From: Paramyrothecium sp. XJ0827
Taxonomy: Eukaryota; Ascomycota; Sordariomycetes; Hypocreales; Stachybotryaceae
Direction of reading: 5' to 3'
DNA length: 64,000 nucleotides
Assembly: GCA_020881915.1 (NCBI GenBank)
Contig: JAJFPB010000011.1
Span: 1,054,001 to 1,118,000, forward strand
A model generated the notes under the pieces. The model was not told the DNA's origin, ran no database searches, and saw only the letters and a list, made by a program, of their open reading frames with translations. Of the stretch, positions 1 through 10,208 are shown in pieces (position 1 is the first letter of the stretch; every line of letters begins with the position of its first letter). The translations under genes and the position numbers were made by a program.

Positions 1-379
1 AAACGTTGATTGTTAGGTCCATGAAGCGCGCTCTGACCTCGGTCAATCTACCCAAAGAACGCACACCAAGGAAGGAGGCAAGGCGTCTGTATTACCCCAG
101 AAGTTGCAAGAAAAGCTGTCCGAGAAGGTTTGAGCGTGCAGTTCCCAATGCCGTGCATGATACTGGGGACACTGGCGGTTTGCACCGCAACCCTTAACGT
201 GTTTGTCGGCGTTCGGACATATAAGTCTTAGAACATATAGTCTCAATGGCAGAGGGAAAATCGTGTCAAATTAAGCACTACAACACACCTAAGGACAGTA
301 TTGTAGACGACCTGGAAGTATAGTGCTACAGCATTGGTACAAGGGACTATATCTGACGAGGGACAAGGAGTATATATAT
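1..379. other. Intergenic, no gene recognised
   Basis: Only short overlapping open frames without family resemblance are present. The stretch lies 3' of the minus-strand decarboxylase gene and presumably holds its 3' UTR. Confidence 0.5.
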
Positions 380-1704
380 TCACTCGGCGGAAGAAGCGTG
401 TCCCAAACTCATGCCAATCTCAACAGCAACTTGGATCCGCTGCTTGCTTGCATCAGTTAAGTCTCTGTCAAACATAATTCTACCTTTTCCAAATGCCACA
501 ATAATTGAGGATCCGCCAAATTGAAAGTAACCCAGCTCTTCTCCTTTCTTGATTTCCGAACCCGGGATTTGGAAACGGTCGTGAATGCTAATCTATATTA
601 GCATTGACGTCTGCAGTAGTTTGAGTACGAACGCCTAGGAACTCACTGGACTGATCCGACATTTGTAGCGCCAATGGCTACAAACAGTACATCACCAAAT
701 TCTTCGGTTTCCACAATAACAAACTCTCTTCGGTTGCGGGTTAAAATATCCACGTTGCTTTGTAAAGCAACTGCATCCACCTGAAAGTAATCTCCGGGCA
801 AGCTTCTATAGCATCCAATCTTTCCTGTTACTGGTGAGTGGTAGCGGTGGTAATCCTGGGGAGATAGTCGGAAGCTTGCAACTGCGGCTTCATCGAAGCG
901 TGACCCGATGCGGGTGTCCATGACAAGGTTGGTGAGAGTGAAGTCTCTGCCTTTAATCCAAAGCTTCTTGGTCTCTGCGACAGAATTGTATGCGACGAGT
1001 CGTGAATCGGCGACTACCACAGCACTAGTCGGGTCGTTGGGTCGATCAACGGGACGAGAGCCAGACTTGTGGGCTCGGATAAAGAAGTCCTCGAAGGTTT
1101 CATACTTGCTAATATCTGAAGGCTCGAAATCGTCCATATTAATATTGTAGAATTCAACGAAGTGCTTGATTTGTTCTTTGGATGCTATGGTCCCTTCTTG
1201 CGTTCCTAAAGTTGAGGCAATGCATTAGCTACACTTACCTCATGACCGTAATAGATGGGTATAGTACCTTTCTCTATGGTCCGGTTGTGTATGTAAAGCC
1301 TCATTGCGTGTGTAGTATCGATCCATTCTGTGAGCGGGTTGAACAGTAAGAGCAACTTTAGCTTCTTTCCAAATGGCTGCTTCTCGCGTTCAATTTCTCC
1401 ATTCTAACATAGTCAGTGACCTGGAGCACTCTCCCTAGAAGTACTATGATGCATCTACTCACTCTGCGATTGAGAGACCGCCAACCCCAGTGTGCATTCT
1501 AAATTGCTCACCAAAAATTAATCACACGACATTAAGTATGCGCCTTGCTCAGAGGTAAACGTTTACCGGATGAACCCACGAAATAACAGCATCCATCAGC
1601 TTGTATGTGATGCTCGGTCCCATCTTGCCGTAAGCAGTGTTTTTGAAGGGATGCTTCTCAGTTGAGATTTTGTTTCCGGCCTCGTCTTGCTCGCACAGGG
1701 CCAT
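380..1704 (-). pseudogene. Phosphatidylserine decarboxylase-like gene, probably disrupted
   Basis: Encodes a phosphatidylserine decarboxylase, a self-processing pyruvoyl enzyme that makes phosphatidylethanolamine from phosphatidylserine at membranes. The main exon (646-1137 and upstream) reads NINMDDFEPSD, then YETFEDFF and a YHRYHSPVTG segment, all hallmarks of the family. An intron at 588-646 (GTGAGT..TTAG) joins VGSV to an exon ending at 380 that carries LGYFQFGGSS, the family's autocleavage region (usually GGST). Upstream exons are joined by introns at 1499-1566 and 1404-1462, all phase 0, and include NPLTEWIDTTHAMRLYIHN. The junction near 1206-1238 fails: the only GT-AG pair gives a 33-bp intron and shifts the frame, and read-through meets a stop. 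The start at 1704 is the first in-frame Met and is uncertain. I infer a small deletion near 1.2 kb; a sequencing error is the alternative. Confidence 0.75.
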
Positions 1705-2098
1705 GCCGTGCAGGAGGTTGGGTTTGGGTGGACATTTCAGGACACAAAAGCACCATTACACACAATGACGTCATTGACGAGGGGGGGTGTCGTGCGGTTG
1801 AAAGCATCAGTGACAAGCTTTCCTAGCTGCACTATTGCCACACACGTATCCCTCCCGAACGTAGCGTCATAATGTGAACGCAATCGTCATCTCTAAGCGT
1901 GCTAGGGGCAAAGATCAGTTTCTCGGGTTATGCCCCGCGAATCATTCACGAGCATATGTCCGCCCATGCGGCGAATCAGGGCGTAACCCTCCTCGCACCG
2001 ACGATCCTCAAGTGCGAAGACACCAGTGATGTACATTCTGACTTTGAGCCAATAAAGACTGATCTTGATTGAGGACGCGTCATTTACTTGTTTGTATA
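1705..2098. other. Intergenic, no gene recognised
   Basis: Between the decarboxylase start and the first pogo element. A minus-strand open frame (1902-2043) has no recognisable family. The TA at 2097-2098 is the left target duplication of the pogo element. Confidence 0.4.
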
Positions 2099-3955
2099 AC
2101 GTACATGATAAGCGAGTGCACCAACCAAGCGAGTGCACCAAAAATTCACACCATTAAAATAGAACATTACTTAAAATCACTACAAAACATCTAATCAATT
2201 AAAATTAATCACTATCGTCTTCTTCAGATACTAACACAACTATCTGACATGTTCTTGAATTATGTCCGGTATTTCCACAGGTTCTACAGCGCCTTTCTCT
2301 CGCCAGTGCTGACCTCCCTCGACCACCACTTCTCAACAATCCAGCCATTATCTGCGCATCAACGTCTTTCTGATCAATCTCATCCCTTCCCTCACCTATA
2401 GTCATCTTCCCTCCATTCTGTAGCCGGGTTCTTTTTGCCCTACGCCGCTTGCTAAGAGTCTCATTTGCCTGTCGAAGGATCTGGTTCTCAGACTTTAATA
2501 ATGCTATTTGATGCATTATCGCCTTCGTTCCCTTAGAAAATGACTTAAGCGCATCAACAATAGATGCTGGGGAGCTTCCTGGTGCCTTCTGATTCGTCTT
2601 TCAAGGTATTCAGATTGAGAGGTAGCCTCAAGGACCGTCTTTGGCGTCTTGGGCACCCAAGGGTCGGGGAGGCCGGCCTCCTCCTCAATCGGTGTTGGAG
2701 TTCGTACCTGCACATCAAGCTTCGATATGACACTTTCTGGGTCTAAAGGAACAAGCCCGGCCCCTCTAAAACCCCCTTTGATATTAATTTCTATTATGGC
2801 GGCTTGGTGGGCGGCGTAAAATGCCAGAAAGAACTCAGTCTTAGAAACGTGGGTTATAGAGCACCTGATCAGATGCTCTATTTCTCGACCGTATGCCTTT
2901 TGAGCGGCCCAAAGCACCCGACATCAAGAGGCTGAAGTAGGTGAGACGAATGAGGCGGCATACACAGCGTAATGATATGGTTATCTTCACAATATTTCTC
3001 AAAGTCAACCGAGTGGTGACTTCCATGCCCATCGAGGATCAGAAGACGATAGCGACCGGTTGATCGGGCCTTGGTATGCCGGTCAAAGTGTTTTAGCCAC
3101 TCAAGGCCGGTCTCATTGTCGGTCCAACCATTTTGAGTTGTCGCAATAGCCCAGTCGCCCGGAAGGTTGCTTTCCTGGTACCAGCTTGCGAGGTGATATT
3201 GGCCCGCGACCACGATGAACGGCGCGATCGCCCAGCCTTCGGCATTAATCGCCTGAATGACTGTAACCCATTCCCGGTTTCCAGGCTGGACTGATTTCGG
3301 GTTTCCACGCCTATCTGCACCTGTGACGACCATTCCGCTTGCAATTATGCCCATCATAAAGCCGGTCTCATCAAAGTTGTAGATATCGGCTAGGTCGATG
3401 CCATATTTCGCGATTGTGTTCTCCACGAGCCGGAACCAATTGCGAATAATGGTTGGATCTTCGCATTTAGCCCTCTGATAGTCATATTTACGAAAAAAAC
3501 GCGTCTTGAGCTCTGGTTGTCGCCTGACGAAGTTGGAAGCCCAGCGCTTGCCGACAGGTGACGCGTCGCGGTCAGCGAGCAGTCGGTTGGCCATTTCTTC
3601 AACACCACGCAGTCGCGGGGAAATCCTCGCAAATCCAGGTCGAGAATGAACTGGACAATAAACTGCTCCTCTAGATCGGATAGTCTCCGTGAGTTGGGGA
3701 TGGTATCGCGCCGAGACTGGATGCCCCTCTGTCGGCGACGAAGGGCATAATAATCCACCTGGTATAATCTTGCGGCGGGTCGTAGACCCAGTTTCGGGTC
3801 ATTTTGAAGGGCCCGAAGAGCGAGAAGCATATTAGCTTCATTATTTGATTGTGACATATTTGGTGGTTGAGAAATAGTTGATTAGATGTAAAGAGGAGAG
3901 ATTGAGTAATTTTTGGTGCACTCGCTTGGTTGGTGCACTCGCTTATCATGTACGT
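2099..3955 (-). mobile_element. pogo/Fot-type DNA transposon, copy 1
   Basis: Complete 1,857-bp element flanked by TA at 2097-2098 and 3956-3957, as expected for Tc1/mariner-pogo transposons. The terminal inverted repeats are 48 bp and identical (2099-2146 and 3908-3955). Each contains two copies of AAGCGAGTGCACC separated by AACC. The single transposase gene inside runs on the minus strand and is frameshifted, so the copy is probably non-autonomous now. Identical termini argue for fairly recent movement. Related copies lie at 10111-12232 and 56140-56530. Confidence 0.9.
2205..3857 (-). pseudogene. pogo-family transposase, frameshifted
   Basis: DDE-superfamily transposase that would cut and paste the surrounding element in the nucleus. 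The N-terminus (from 3857) has a psq/CENP-B-type helix-turn-helix region starting MSQSNNEANMLLALRALQ. The catalytic block (2878-3594) shows YNFDETGF, LLILDGHGSHH and PPHSSHLLQPLDVG, the DDE_1 signature order. The C-terminus has a coiled segment and a CCHC-like knuckle (CRTCGNTGHNSRTC, near 2260). At least three frame changes interrupt it: near 3590 (one base short in a T/C run relative to copy 2), near 2900 (between catalytic part and AYGREIEHL), and near 2516. The start is the first Met before the conserved helix-turn-helix segment. Confidence 0.88.
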
Positions 3956-3983
3956 TAGGTCGCAACAAACTTCCATACTTCTA

Positions 3984-6690
3984 CTCGGGGGGTCTAAATC
4001 AGTCAACCCAACCTAGCTCCACTAGGTCGGGGGGGGACACCGACCGGGAAAAAACTCGTCGACCGGGGAAAACTAGGTACATGGCTCTTCACATATTTTT
4101 ATATGGTCGACAATGTACTTCGATTTTCTGGCTAGATGCATAGCTTTACCCACCTTCCACAAAAATGCAGTTATCAGACTGGCCGTCAACGGCATCATCG
4201 TCATCCTCAATAAGGGTGTTTTGGGTATCAAAATAACTAGCTAGGCTGTCTCTTTCATCCTTTGGGACATAGAACTCATCTCCCTCGTTTTCCAGTGTGT
4301 TTTCCCCTATAATCTCATAGCCTTCTGTTTCAAGCTGCAATAATCGGCGGGAGGCAGCTCGTTGTTCGATCTCCCCAACAAGAAGCTCGACTGCAGCGTT
4401 GATGCCCTTGCGGTCGTATTTTTCGGGCCAAGTGATGACTTTGCTGTGATGGCAGCCTAGGTCCTGGAGCTCTCGGATAACCTGGTACCGTGAACAAAGC
4501 AGTGCTGTATCACTAAGATATTCACGGCGGTGGTTCTTCTGCCAGCGCCCTTGGAAGACCACCTGTTCGTGTGTTGTTGATGTGATGCTATTCCGGACTG
4601 TATGCCTCACTTGTTGCAGCCAACGGCGAATGTAGGCTGCCTCGGCGCGCGCTGTACGCCTAAAAAGACGTCTTTCCTCATCTTCTTGTGCAGCTCGGCG
4701 GTTATGCTCATCTCTGGCTACACGGAGCCTGGCATCTCCCATAGTAATTGGGCCGTATCGTCCCACGAGGCCCGTCTCGCCTTGACGTTGTGTTCGATCG
4801 AGTATCTTCTGCTTGAGTAGGCGCATCTCGCGTGTAGCTATAATGCCGTTCAAGGCAAGCGAATAACCGGCTTTCCGCACCTTTGTGAACAAACGGGTCA
4901 CACTCGGCGTCAACGGCACCTGTGATATCACTGAGCTCTCAAGTCTGCACTCAACGAACGAGTTATACCGCTGTATATAGCGTAAATTGAATGGAGGCGT
5001 GGACGCATTGTGCCAGTCAATGCGTATTGTCTCGGGTGTTCGTACTTCAAAATTTACGCTGTTGGAGGGCTCGTTTGATGGGTCGTTCGACTGCGAGAGA
5101 CTGCCTTCTTCAACGAAGCCGGGAAGATCGCGTTCATCTACCATAACAGTTAGAGAAGATAACGGATCCTGAAGCTGGTCAAGAACTACAGAGGGATTGA
5201 AGGGAAAAAGGCCGCATTTTCGCCATGCTGAGAGGATTGTTGATTGCTTGAATGTGCGTTTCCGTATTTCTTGAAGGTGGAAGAGGAAGTCGCTTTTGTT
5301 GAAGTCAGAGGCGCCGTCAGCGATCTCCCGATAGAGAACAGCTTGATGCCAGTGCTTGTACGGTTGAAAAACCCCAACATCGAGAGGTTGAAGGAGATGT
5401 GTGACTTTGGGTGGAAGAGGGAAGACCTCGATGTTGTGTGCGAGGCAGACATGCACTAATTCTTCAGTATAATGACTTTCGCAGTTATCCATCAAAAGAG
5501 CGCGTTTTTCCACCGGATTTGCTGGTCGAGTGTGAAGTTCGAAGTGTTTGACCCATTCAATCGCGAGGATGTCATTGATATAGCCCTTAGGGCTCGTTGT
5601 AAGCACTGTGCCTTCTTCCAGTGCATTTTGAACCCAATGAACGGGAATATTGACTCCTGGAAGGATCAGGAAGGAAGGAATTGTCTCTCCGGCTGCAGAA
5701 ATCGCTTCGACAGCAGAAACAGAGACAAGATCATGTGAATCTGTTAATTCTGGCTTTTCCACCTCATTGAAGGTCCAAATGAAGGTCCCATGTTGAAGAT
5801 AACCAACCATAAAGCCGGTCTCGTCGAAATTCCACATATTCTGAGGCAAAATCCGGTTCTTCGTGATGAATTTGTCCCATTCAGTGTAGAAGACCTCTAA
5901 AATTGCTCTTTTGCACCGGCTTTTCGCTTGGCTTCACGGGTGGTACTTCGGGTACGTTTGAATATATTGGAATTCCTTTGAATAAACCGGGAAGCCCATT
6001 TTTGAGAGGCTTTTTGGTTGGAATCTCTGGTGGCTAAGATGATGTTGGCGTGTTGTTGTAAAGCTCGGCACTTGATGTGGTGTCCCTGAATAATGCGGCG
6101 GTGTGCCCACATTAGCACCTCTGCCTCTTCTTCCTGCGATAAAAGCGTGTTTTGGCCTCCATTCTTCTCGAACAGTATGATGGCCTTGAAGCCGTGACCA
6201 AAGGCGTTTATATGGCACTCGAAACATATCCGCAGCTGCCTTAATGGTCGGGAAATATGCGATTGAATATAACTCGGCAGCCGCGACAGTTCGCTGCTCC
6301 AGATTTTCCTGTGTAGATCGCGAAAAATTGACTTCCCAGTCACTGGATGCAGCCATCTTTGTATTACAGCTTGCTCAGAGTCAGGAGAATCCATATTCGA
6401 AGATTATTGGATGTAAATTGGTGATGTTGTGGTGATAATTGTACAAAGGACACGTCTAACGCGTTGTCGTGAGACACGCGTAAGGAGCCATCTAGAGGGT
6501 GGGGAAGAGGGTTGGTTGGTTGCATTATCGGGGATATGCGCTAAAGAATGGTGACATTTTTTGGGGTGGAGCCTACATACTAAATTAAGTACCCTTTCCC
6601 TTTTCCCGGTCGACGAGTTTTTTCCCGGTCGGTGTCCCCCCCGACCTAGTGGAGCTAGGTTGGGGGGTTGACTGATTTAGACCCCCCGAG
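3984..6690 (-). mobile_element. Second pogo/Fot-type transposon, distinct family
   Basis: A 2,707-bp element flanked by TA (3982-3983 and 6691-6692). Inverted termini begin CTCGGGGGGTCTAAATCAG and run roughly 85-90 bp, with small differences such as the length of the C run after GTCAA. Its ends share no sequence with the pogo copies at 2.1 and 10.1 kb. It starts only 28 bp after that first element ends. A degraded DDE transposase occupies the minus strand. Confidence 0.85.
4146..6356 (-). pseudogene. DDE_1/CENP-B-type transposase, frameshifted
   Basis: The longest intact piece (4146-5849, 567 codons) begins just before WNFDETGF and contains LLMDNCESHYTEEL and PPKVTHLLQPLDVG, the conserved DDE_1 order, followed by a long basic C-terminal region of about 340 residues. 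The N-terminal DNA-binding part lies upstream in two other frames: a psq-like helix-turn-helix (AAADMFRVPYKRLWSRL, near 6230) and a CENP-B-like segment (KASQKWASRFIQRN, near 5980). A short linking stretch (VFYTEWDKFITKNRIL) sits in the third frame just before 5849. At least two indels are needed to explain this. Start taken at 6356 because the helix-turn-helix is in that frame; a Met at 6394 in another frame is less likely. Confidence 0.83.
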
Positions 6691-7019
6691 TAGTAGTAGA
6701 GTAGGAGTAGTAGGCCGCTTCTCCGCATGGGGTCGTGGGCACACTCCATACAATTCGTCCTCACACAACATGCACCACCTCCAATCCGACCGCACATCTA
6801 AGTATTGGCTCATGTCTGCCGGCAGCAGTACTCTTGGGTTAAGTATAGCTGCAGAAACTCCTCATCTGCGTCTTCGGGATACTGACCACCACCATATGGC
6901 TGCCAGTTGCGCTGAGTAGTATGATTGTATCCTAGGACTAGCTGTGTCCCAGGAGTGCCAGCCTCGAGCAGGTGGAATCTCTACGTCCAGCGTCAGACCT
7001 TCTGAACCTCTCTACCGTG
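6691..7019. other. Intergenic, no gene recognised
   Basis: Short stretch between the second pogo-type element and the stop codon of the kinase-like gene. Only shadow frames are seen. Confidence 0.5.
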
Positions 7020-9605
7020 CTAGCTAACTCTGTATTTCTGAGCAAATATTGCTTCTAGCTCCCCAACTTCATTGGAAAACCCGTGCCCACCCATGGTCAT
7101 CTTTTTTACCTGTTTCCCCTGTCTACCCTTCCCCGCCCATGCCCGCTTGTTTGGTATGATGGGCGCTAGTGGTTGGCGCTGCAGATCGAGCATCTCCGCC
7201 CGCTCAAAGTCAATTATCATGACACCAGTCTCCTCATTGAACAGCATGTTCGCATCTCGCACATCTTTGTGGCGAACCCGTTGTCGATGGATAGCTTGCA
7301 GTGACTGAACGGCCAGTTCGCGTAGCTTGGCATTCAGGATTCCAGCCGCCTGTGCTTCCGAGATGGTGCGTCCTCCCCATGATAGTAACGTCAGGTATAC
7401 CACATACACCCGGTGATCGTAGTAGTATATTTTCTGCATCTGGCGAAGATCGATCGCCCCTAGAAATACTGGCACGTTTCTGCCTTGGACTGGGAGAAGA
7501 CGCTTGTACACATCCGCCTCGTGCTCAAGATCGGGGATAAAAGCTTGCACCGTGCCTTTACTGACGAAAGTGTAGCCGTATACAAGCAACGTCACCTTGA
7601 ACAGGACCCCGCGTGCGCCGCCGTGCGCCAGCGGCGTGATGCCGTCGTCAAGTGATTGTTTGAGCTGCTGATGAAGCAAACTGAGCCACTGCGTGTGATC
7701 CACAGGATGGCAATCACCATCCCTTCGGTGAAGGCCCACATTTGGGCATGTTGGGTCCAGCTTTTGTCCCTTGACTAGGCCAAGCAGACATTTTTGCGTA
7801 CAGTAGGGGTTCTCTCGTTGAGACATCGCAGACATCGACATCGCAGACATTGTATCGGTTTCTGCCTCGGGCCCGGCCTCAGCATCATCCGCCCCTTTGC
7901 CTCCCCTTTGGCTTCCGCCCCTTCGTGGCCGTCGCGCGAGGATCCGCTGGCTTCTTCGAGGTCCAGCATTCCCTGTACTTGGGGTCGGTGTTTCTGGTGG
8001 CTTTGAAGACGATTCATCATCATCTGACGACTCTGGGTGATTGTCTACCTTGGATAAGCTGTCACCACACTGATCTTGAGTGTAAATGCGCCTCCTGAGA
8101 CGTTTGCAGATGGGTGACCGGTCGACGTTTTGATACGTTGTAGGCTCAGGAATAAACGATGCGTCCGATGACGCAGTTCGTTCACTGTCGGGTACAGACC
8201 GCACTGTCGTTTCAAAGTCTTCCGCCCAGGTATGCAGAGTCTGCGTTGCTCTCTGTCGTTCTTCTTGCCCATGCTCATGCCGTGTCTCTAGGACCAGGAG
8301 AGTGAAAGCCAAGTATTGACCCACGGCCGTGCAGAGATGCAACTGATCTGAGTGCGCCGCGGCCGCCTCGGGGCCAGGCTCGGCCAGGTGGTAGTAGAGC
8401 GTGCCAGGATCATCCCAATTGATTGTGAGAAATACAATCGTCTCACCTGTCGTTAGAAGACTGTACTCAAGACCGCCCTCGATCATGTAGTGATATGTTT
8501 GTGTGATGGCAGACGCTGTCAACCTTTCTGCGAAGTATTGAAATCGAGCGGCTGGATCGACCGACGTTGGGATTGTCTTCCGGTTGACAACCTCCTGGTA
8601 AATATCCATGGGACGGAGACCGAGACGAAGATGAGAAGCCATTAACTTGTGAGGCGGCTTGTACTCGGAAATATAGAGCATGGTGCGTCTTGAGGATTGT
8701 GTATCGTCGGATCGGTAGATGCAGATTTGATCGGCGCGTAGCTGATGGGGGCCGTGTCGCTGGTTGGGCGTTTGTGGGGGTGTTGACGGCGTTTCTCTAT
8801 CCACCACTTCCTCAGCAACATCACTAATCGCATGAGGATGGTTTTCGAAGATGATGCCGTTGCCGATGTCGAAGGCGCTGGATGCCTTTGGGACGTTTTT
8901 CAGCTGCTCGATAATATTCCGAACCGGGTCTTCCACGCTATTATGGAGGAAATATTCCAGCGCCTTCTCGTCGGCAATCTTGCGTCTCGAAATCCTCTCT
9001 CCTAGCCCCTCAAGAAAGTTCCTATTCTCGAAGATACGTGTTTCGGCAGGGAAGGTACTGTTGAGCGTACCGAAGATGGCCCTTTGGTTGTAGAGGAAAT
9101 CGGACCATGGTTGGATTTTGGTAGGGCACCACTTGTTTCGGGGATTCGTGATAGGGCCTTTGGATGTGAATTTCGGATCCGTTTCGACAGAAAATCGGGA
9201 GAATACTGATGTATGGCAAGCGGTAATGTACTCGTCAAGGGTAGTTGCTCGTGTCTGTTCCTCAGATAGTTCGGCTCGTTGCTGTTCTTTCTCTGCTCGT
9301 TGCTGTTCTTTCTCTGCTCGTTGATGTTCTTTCTCGGCTCGTTCTCGTTCTACTTCTCTCTCTCGCTCTGCTTTCTCGGCTCGTTGTTGTTCTTTCTCGG
9401 CTCGTTGTTGTTCTTTCTCGGCTCGTTGTTGTTCTTTCTCGGCTCGTTGTTGTTCTTTCTCGGCTCGTTGTTGTTCTTTCTCGGCTCGTTGGCGCTCTTC
9501 CTGCCTCTCTCGCTCTGCTTCCTCGGCGCGTTGTCGCTCTTCCTTGGCGCGTTGCTCCGCCTTTCGCAAGCGTCGCTCAAGCTCTGCCACCCTGTTTCCT
9601 TCCAT
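7020..9605 (-). CDS. Coiled-coil protein with C-terminal kinase-like domain
   Basis: One uninterrupted 861-codon frame. Residues 1-115 are a highly charged coiled coil built from AEKEQQR heptads. Residues about 120-510 form an unfamiliar globular region that includes NPRNKWCPTKIQPWSDFL. A polar linker follows. The C-terminal 230 residues look like a divergent protein-kinase fold: a possible beta-3 lysine in FVSKGTVQAF, an alpha-C glutamate in LEHEADVYKRL, a catalytic loop HKDVRDANMLFN (Asp and Asn kept, near residue 779) and IIDFERAE (Asp of the DFG position kept, Gly replaced by Glu, near residue 799). By family knowledge this resembles fungal lineage-expanded kinase-like proteins; substrate and role are unknown. 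It is one of the few intact genes here and lies between two transposon groups. Start chosen at the first Met, directly before the coiled coil. Confidence 0.8.
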   Translation of the reverse strand: MEGNRVAELERRLRKAEQRAKEERQRAEEAERERQEERQRAEKEQQRAEKEQQRAEKEQQRAEKEQQRAEKEQQRAEKAEREREVERERAEKEHQRAEKEQQRAEKEQQRAELSEEQTRATTLDEYITACHTSVFSRFSVETDPKFTSKGPITNPRNKWCPTKIQPWSDFLYNQRAIFGTLNSTFPAETRIFENRNFLEGLGERISRRKIADEKALEYFLHNSVEDPVRNIIEQLKNVPKASSAFDIGNGIIFENHPHAISDVAEEVVDRETPSTPPQTPNQRHGPHQLRADQICIYRSDDTQSSRRTMLYISEYKPPHKLMASHLRLGLRPMDIYQEVVNRKTIPTSVDPAARFQYFAERLTASAITQTYHYMIEGGLEYSLLTTGETIVFLTINWDDPGTLYYHLAEPGPEAAAAHSDQLHLCTAVGQYLAFTLLVLETRHEHGQEERQRATQTLHTWAEDFETTVRSVPDSERTASSDASFIPEPTTYQNVDRSPICKRLRRRIYTQDQCGDSLSKVDNHPESSDDDESSSKPPETPTPSTGNAGPRRSQRILARRPRRGGSQRGGKGADDAEAGPEAETDTMSAMSMSAMSQRENPYCTQKCLLGLVKGQKLDPTCPNVGLHRRDGDCHPVDHTQWLSLLHQQLKQSLDDGITPLAHGGARGVLFKVTLLVYGYTFVSKGTVQAFIPDLEHEADVYKRLLPVQGRNVPVFLGAIDLRQMQKIYYYDHRVYVVYLTLLSWGGRTISEAQAAGILNAKLRELAVQSLQAIHRQRVRHKDVRDANMLFNEETGVMIIDFERAEMLDLQRQPLAPIIPNKRAWAGKGRQGKQVKKMTMGGHGFSNEVGELEAIFAQKYRVS
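9378..9482 (-). repeat. 21-bp tandem repeat coding heptads
   Basis: Five perfect tandem copies of a 21-bp unit (plus strand GGCTCGTTGTTGTTCTTTCT plus C), starting at 9378, 9399, 9420, 9441 and 9462, with degenerate copies on both sides (about 9273-9503). On the coding strand each unit gives the heptad AEKEQQR, so copy-number change keeps both frame and coiled-coil register. Confidence 0.95.
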
Positions 9606-10110
9606 CGTTAGGGTCGTAGGTGCCGAACGTTGTGTGTATGCTAGGAAGGCATTGATTGATCAAGAGAATAGTAGTCTGTGGTGCGGATTGCCAGGAGTCA
9701 GTGATGGTCGCATTTGAGTGTTGTTCTCGCTTGCCGGGCCTACCAGCTGACGAGGATGGCTGTTGCTCTGGAAACGATTGGATCGGGGTTGTGGAGAAGG
9801 TCGCCTGGGAATGAAGCCACGCGGCGGCTTGCATCCAACAATTCGCCCTTTGGCACGATACCGCAGGCCGCATTGACCTGGCGATGACCCTGTTTTTCCT
9901 TTTTTTCCTTCTTTTTTTTTTTTGCACCTTTGCTTGGAGAGTGTCAGGATGCTCTACCCCGTAGCAACCGCTTATTGGGGGCTGCCGCTTGATTTTTCAG
10001 TTCTTCTCCCATTTTACCTTGGCCTCGAAGAGCACCCAGACATGCTAGTCCCGTCTAGGCTTACGCCACAGCTAGGGTCAATGGTCACCAGTTAGATAGA
10101 TATATAGATA
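9606..10110. other. Upstream region of the kinase-like gene
   Basis: Intergenic DNA with a poly-pyrimidine/T stretch near 9895-9925, no recognisable gene. TA at 10109-10110 is the target duplication of the next pogo copy. Confidence 0.5.
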
Positions 10111-10208
10111 ACGTACATGTAAAGCGAGTGGGACAGACAAGCGAGTGGGACAAAAATCCCTCAACCTACATCATCACCAAAAGATCAAATGATTCACCAC
10201 AACTAAGC

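Noticed and set aside
2097..6692. The two adjacent pogo-type elements as one composite transposon
   Set aside because: Each has its own TA flanks and unrelated inverted ends; they are simply neighbours 28 bp apart.
9378..9482. Evenly spaced 21-bp repeats resembling a CRISPR array
   Set aside because: Units are directly adjacent with no spacers and lie in a eukaryotic coding sequence.
9245..9619. Leu/Val- and Phe/Leu-rich plus-strand frames that look like membrane proteins
   Set aside because: They are antisense translations of the heptad repeat of the kinase-like gene.
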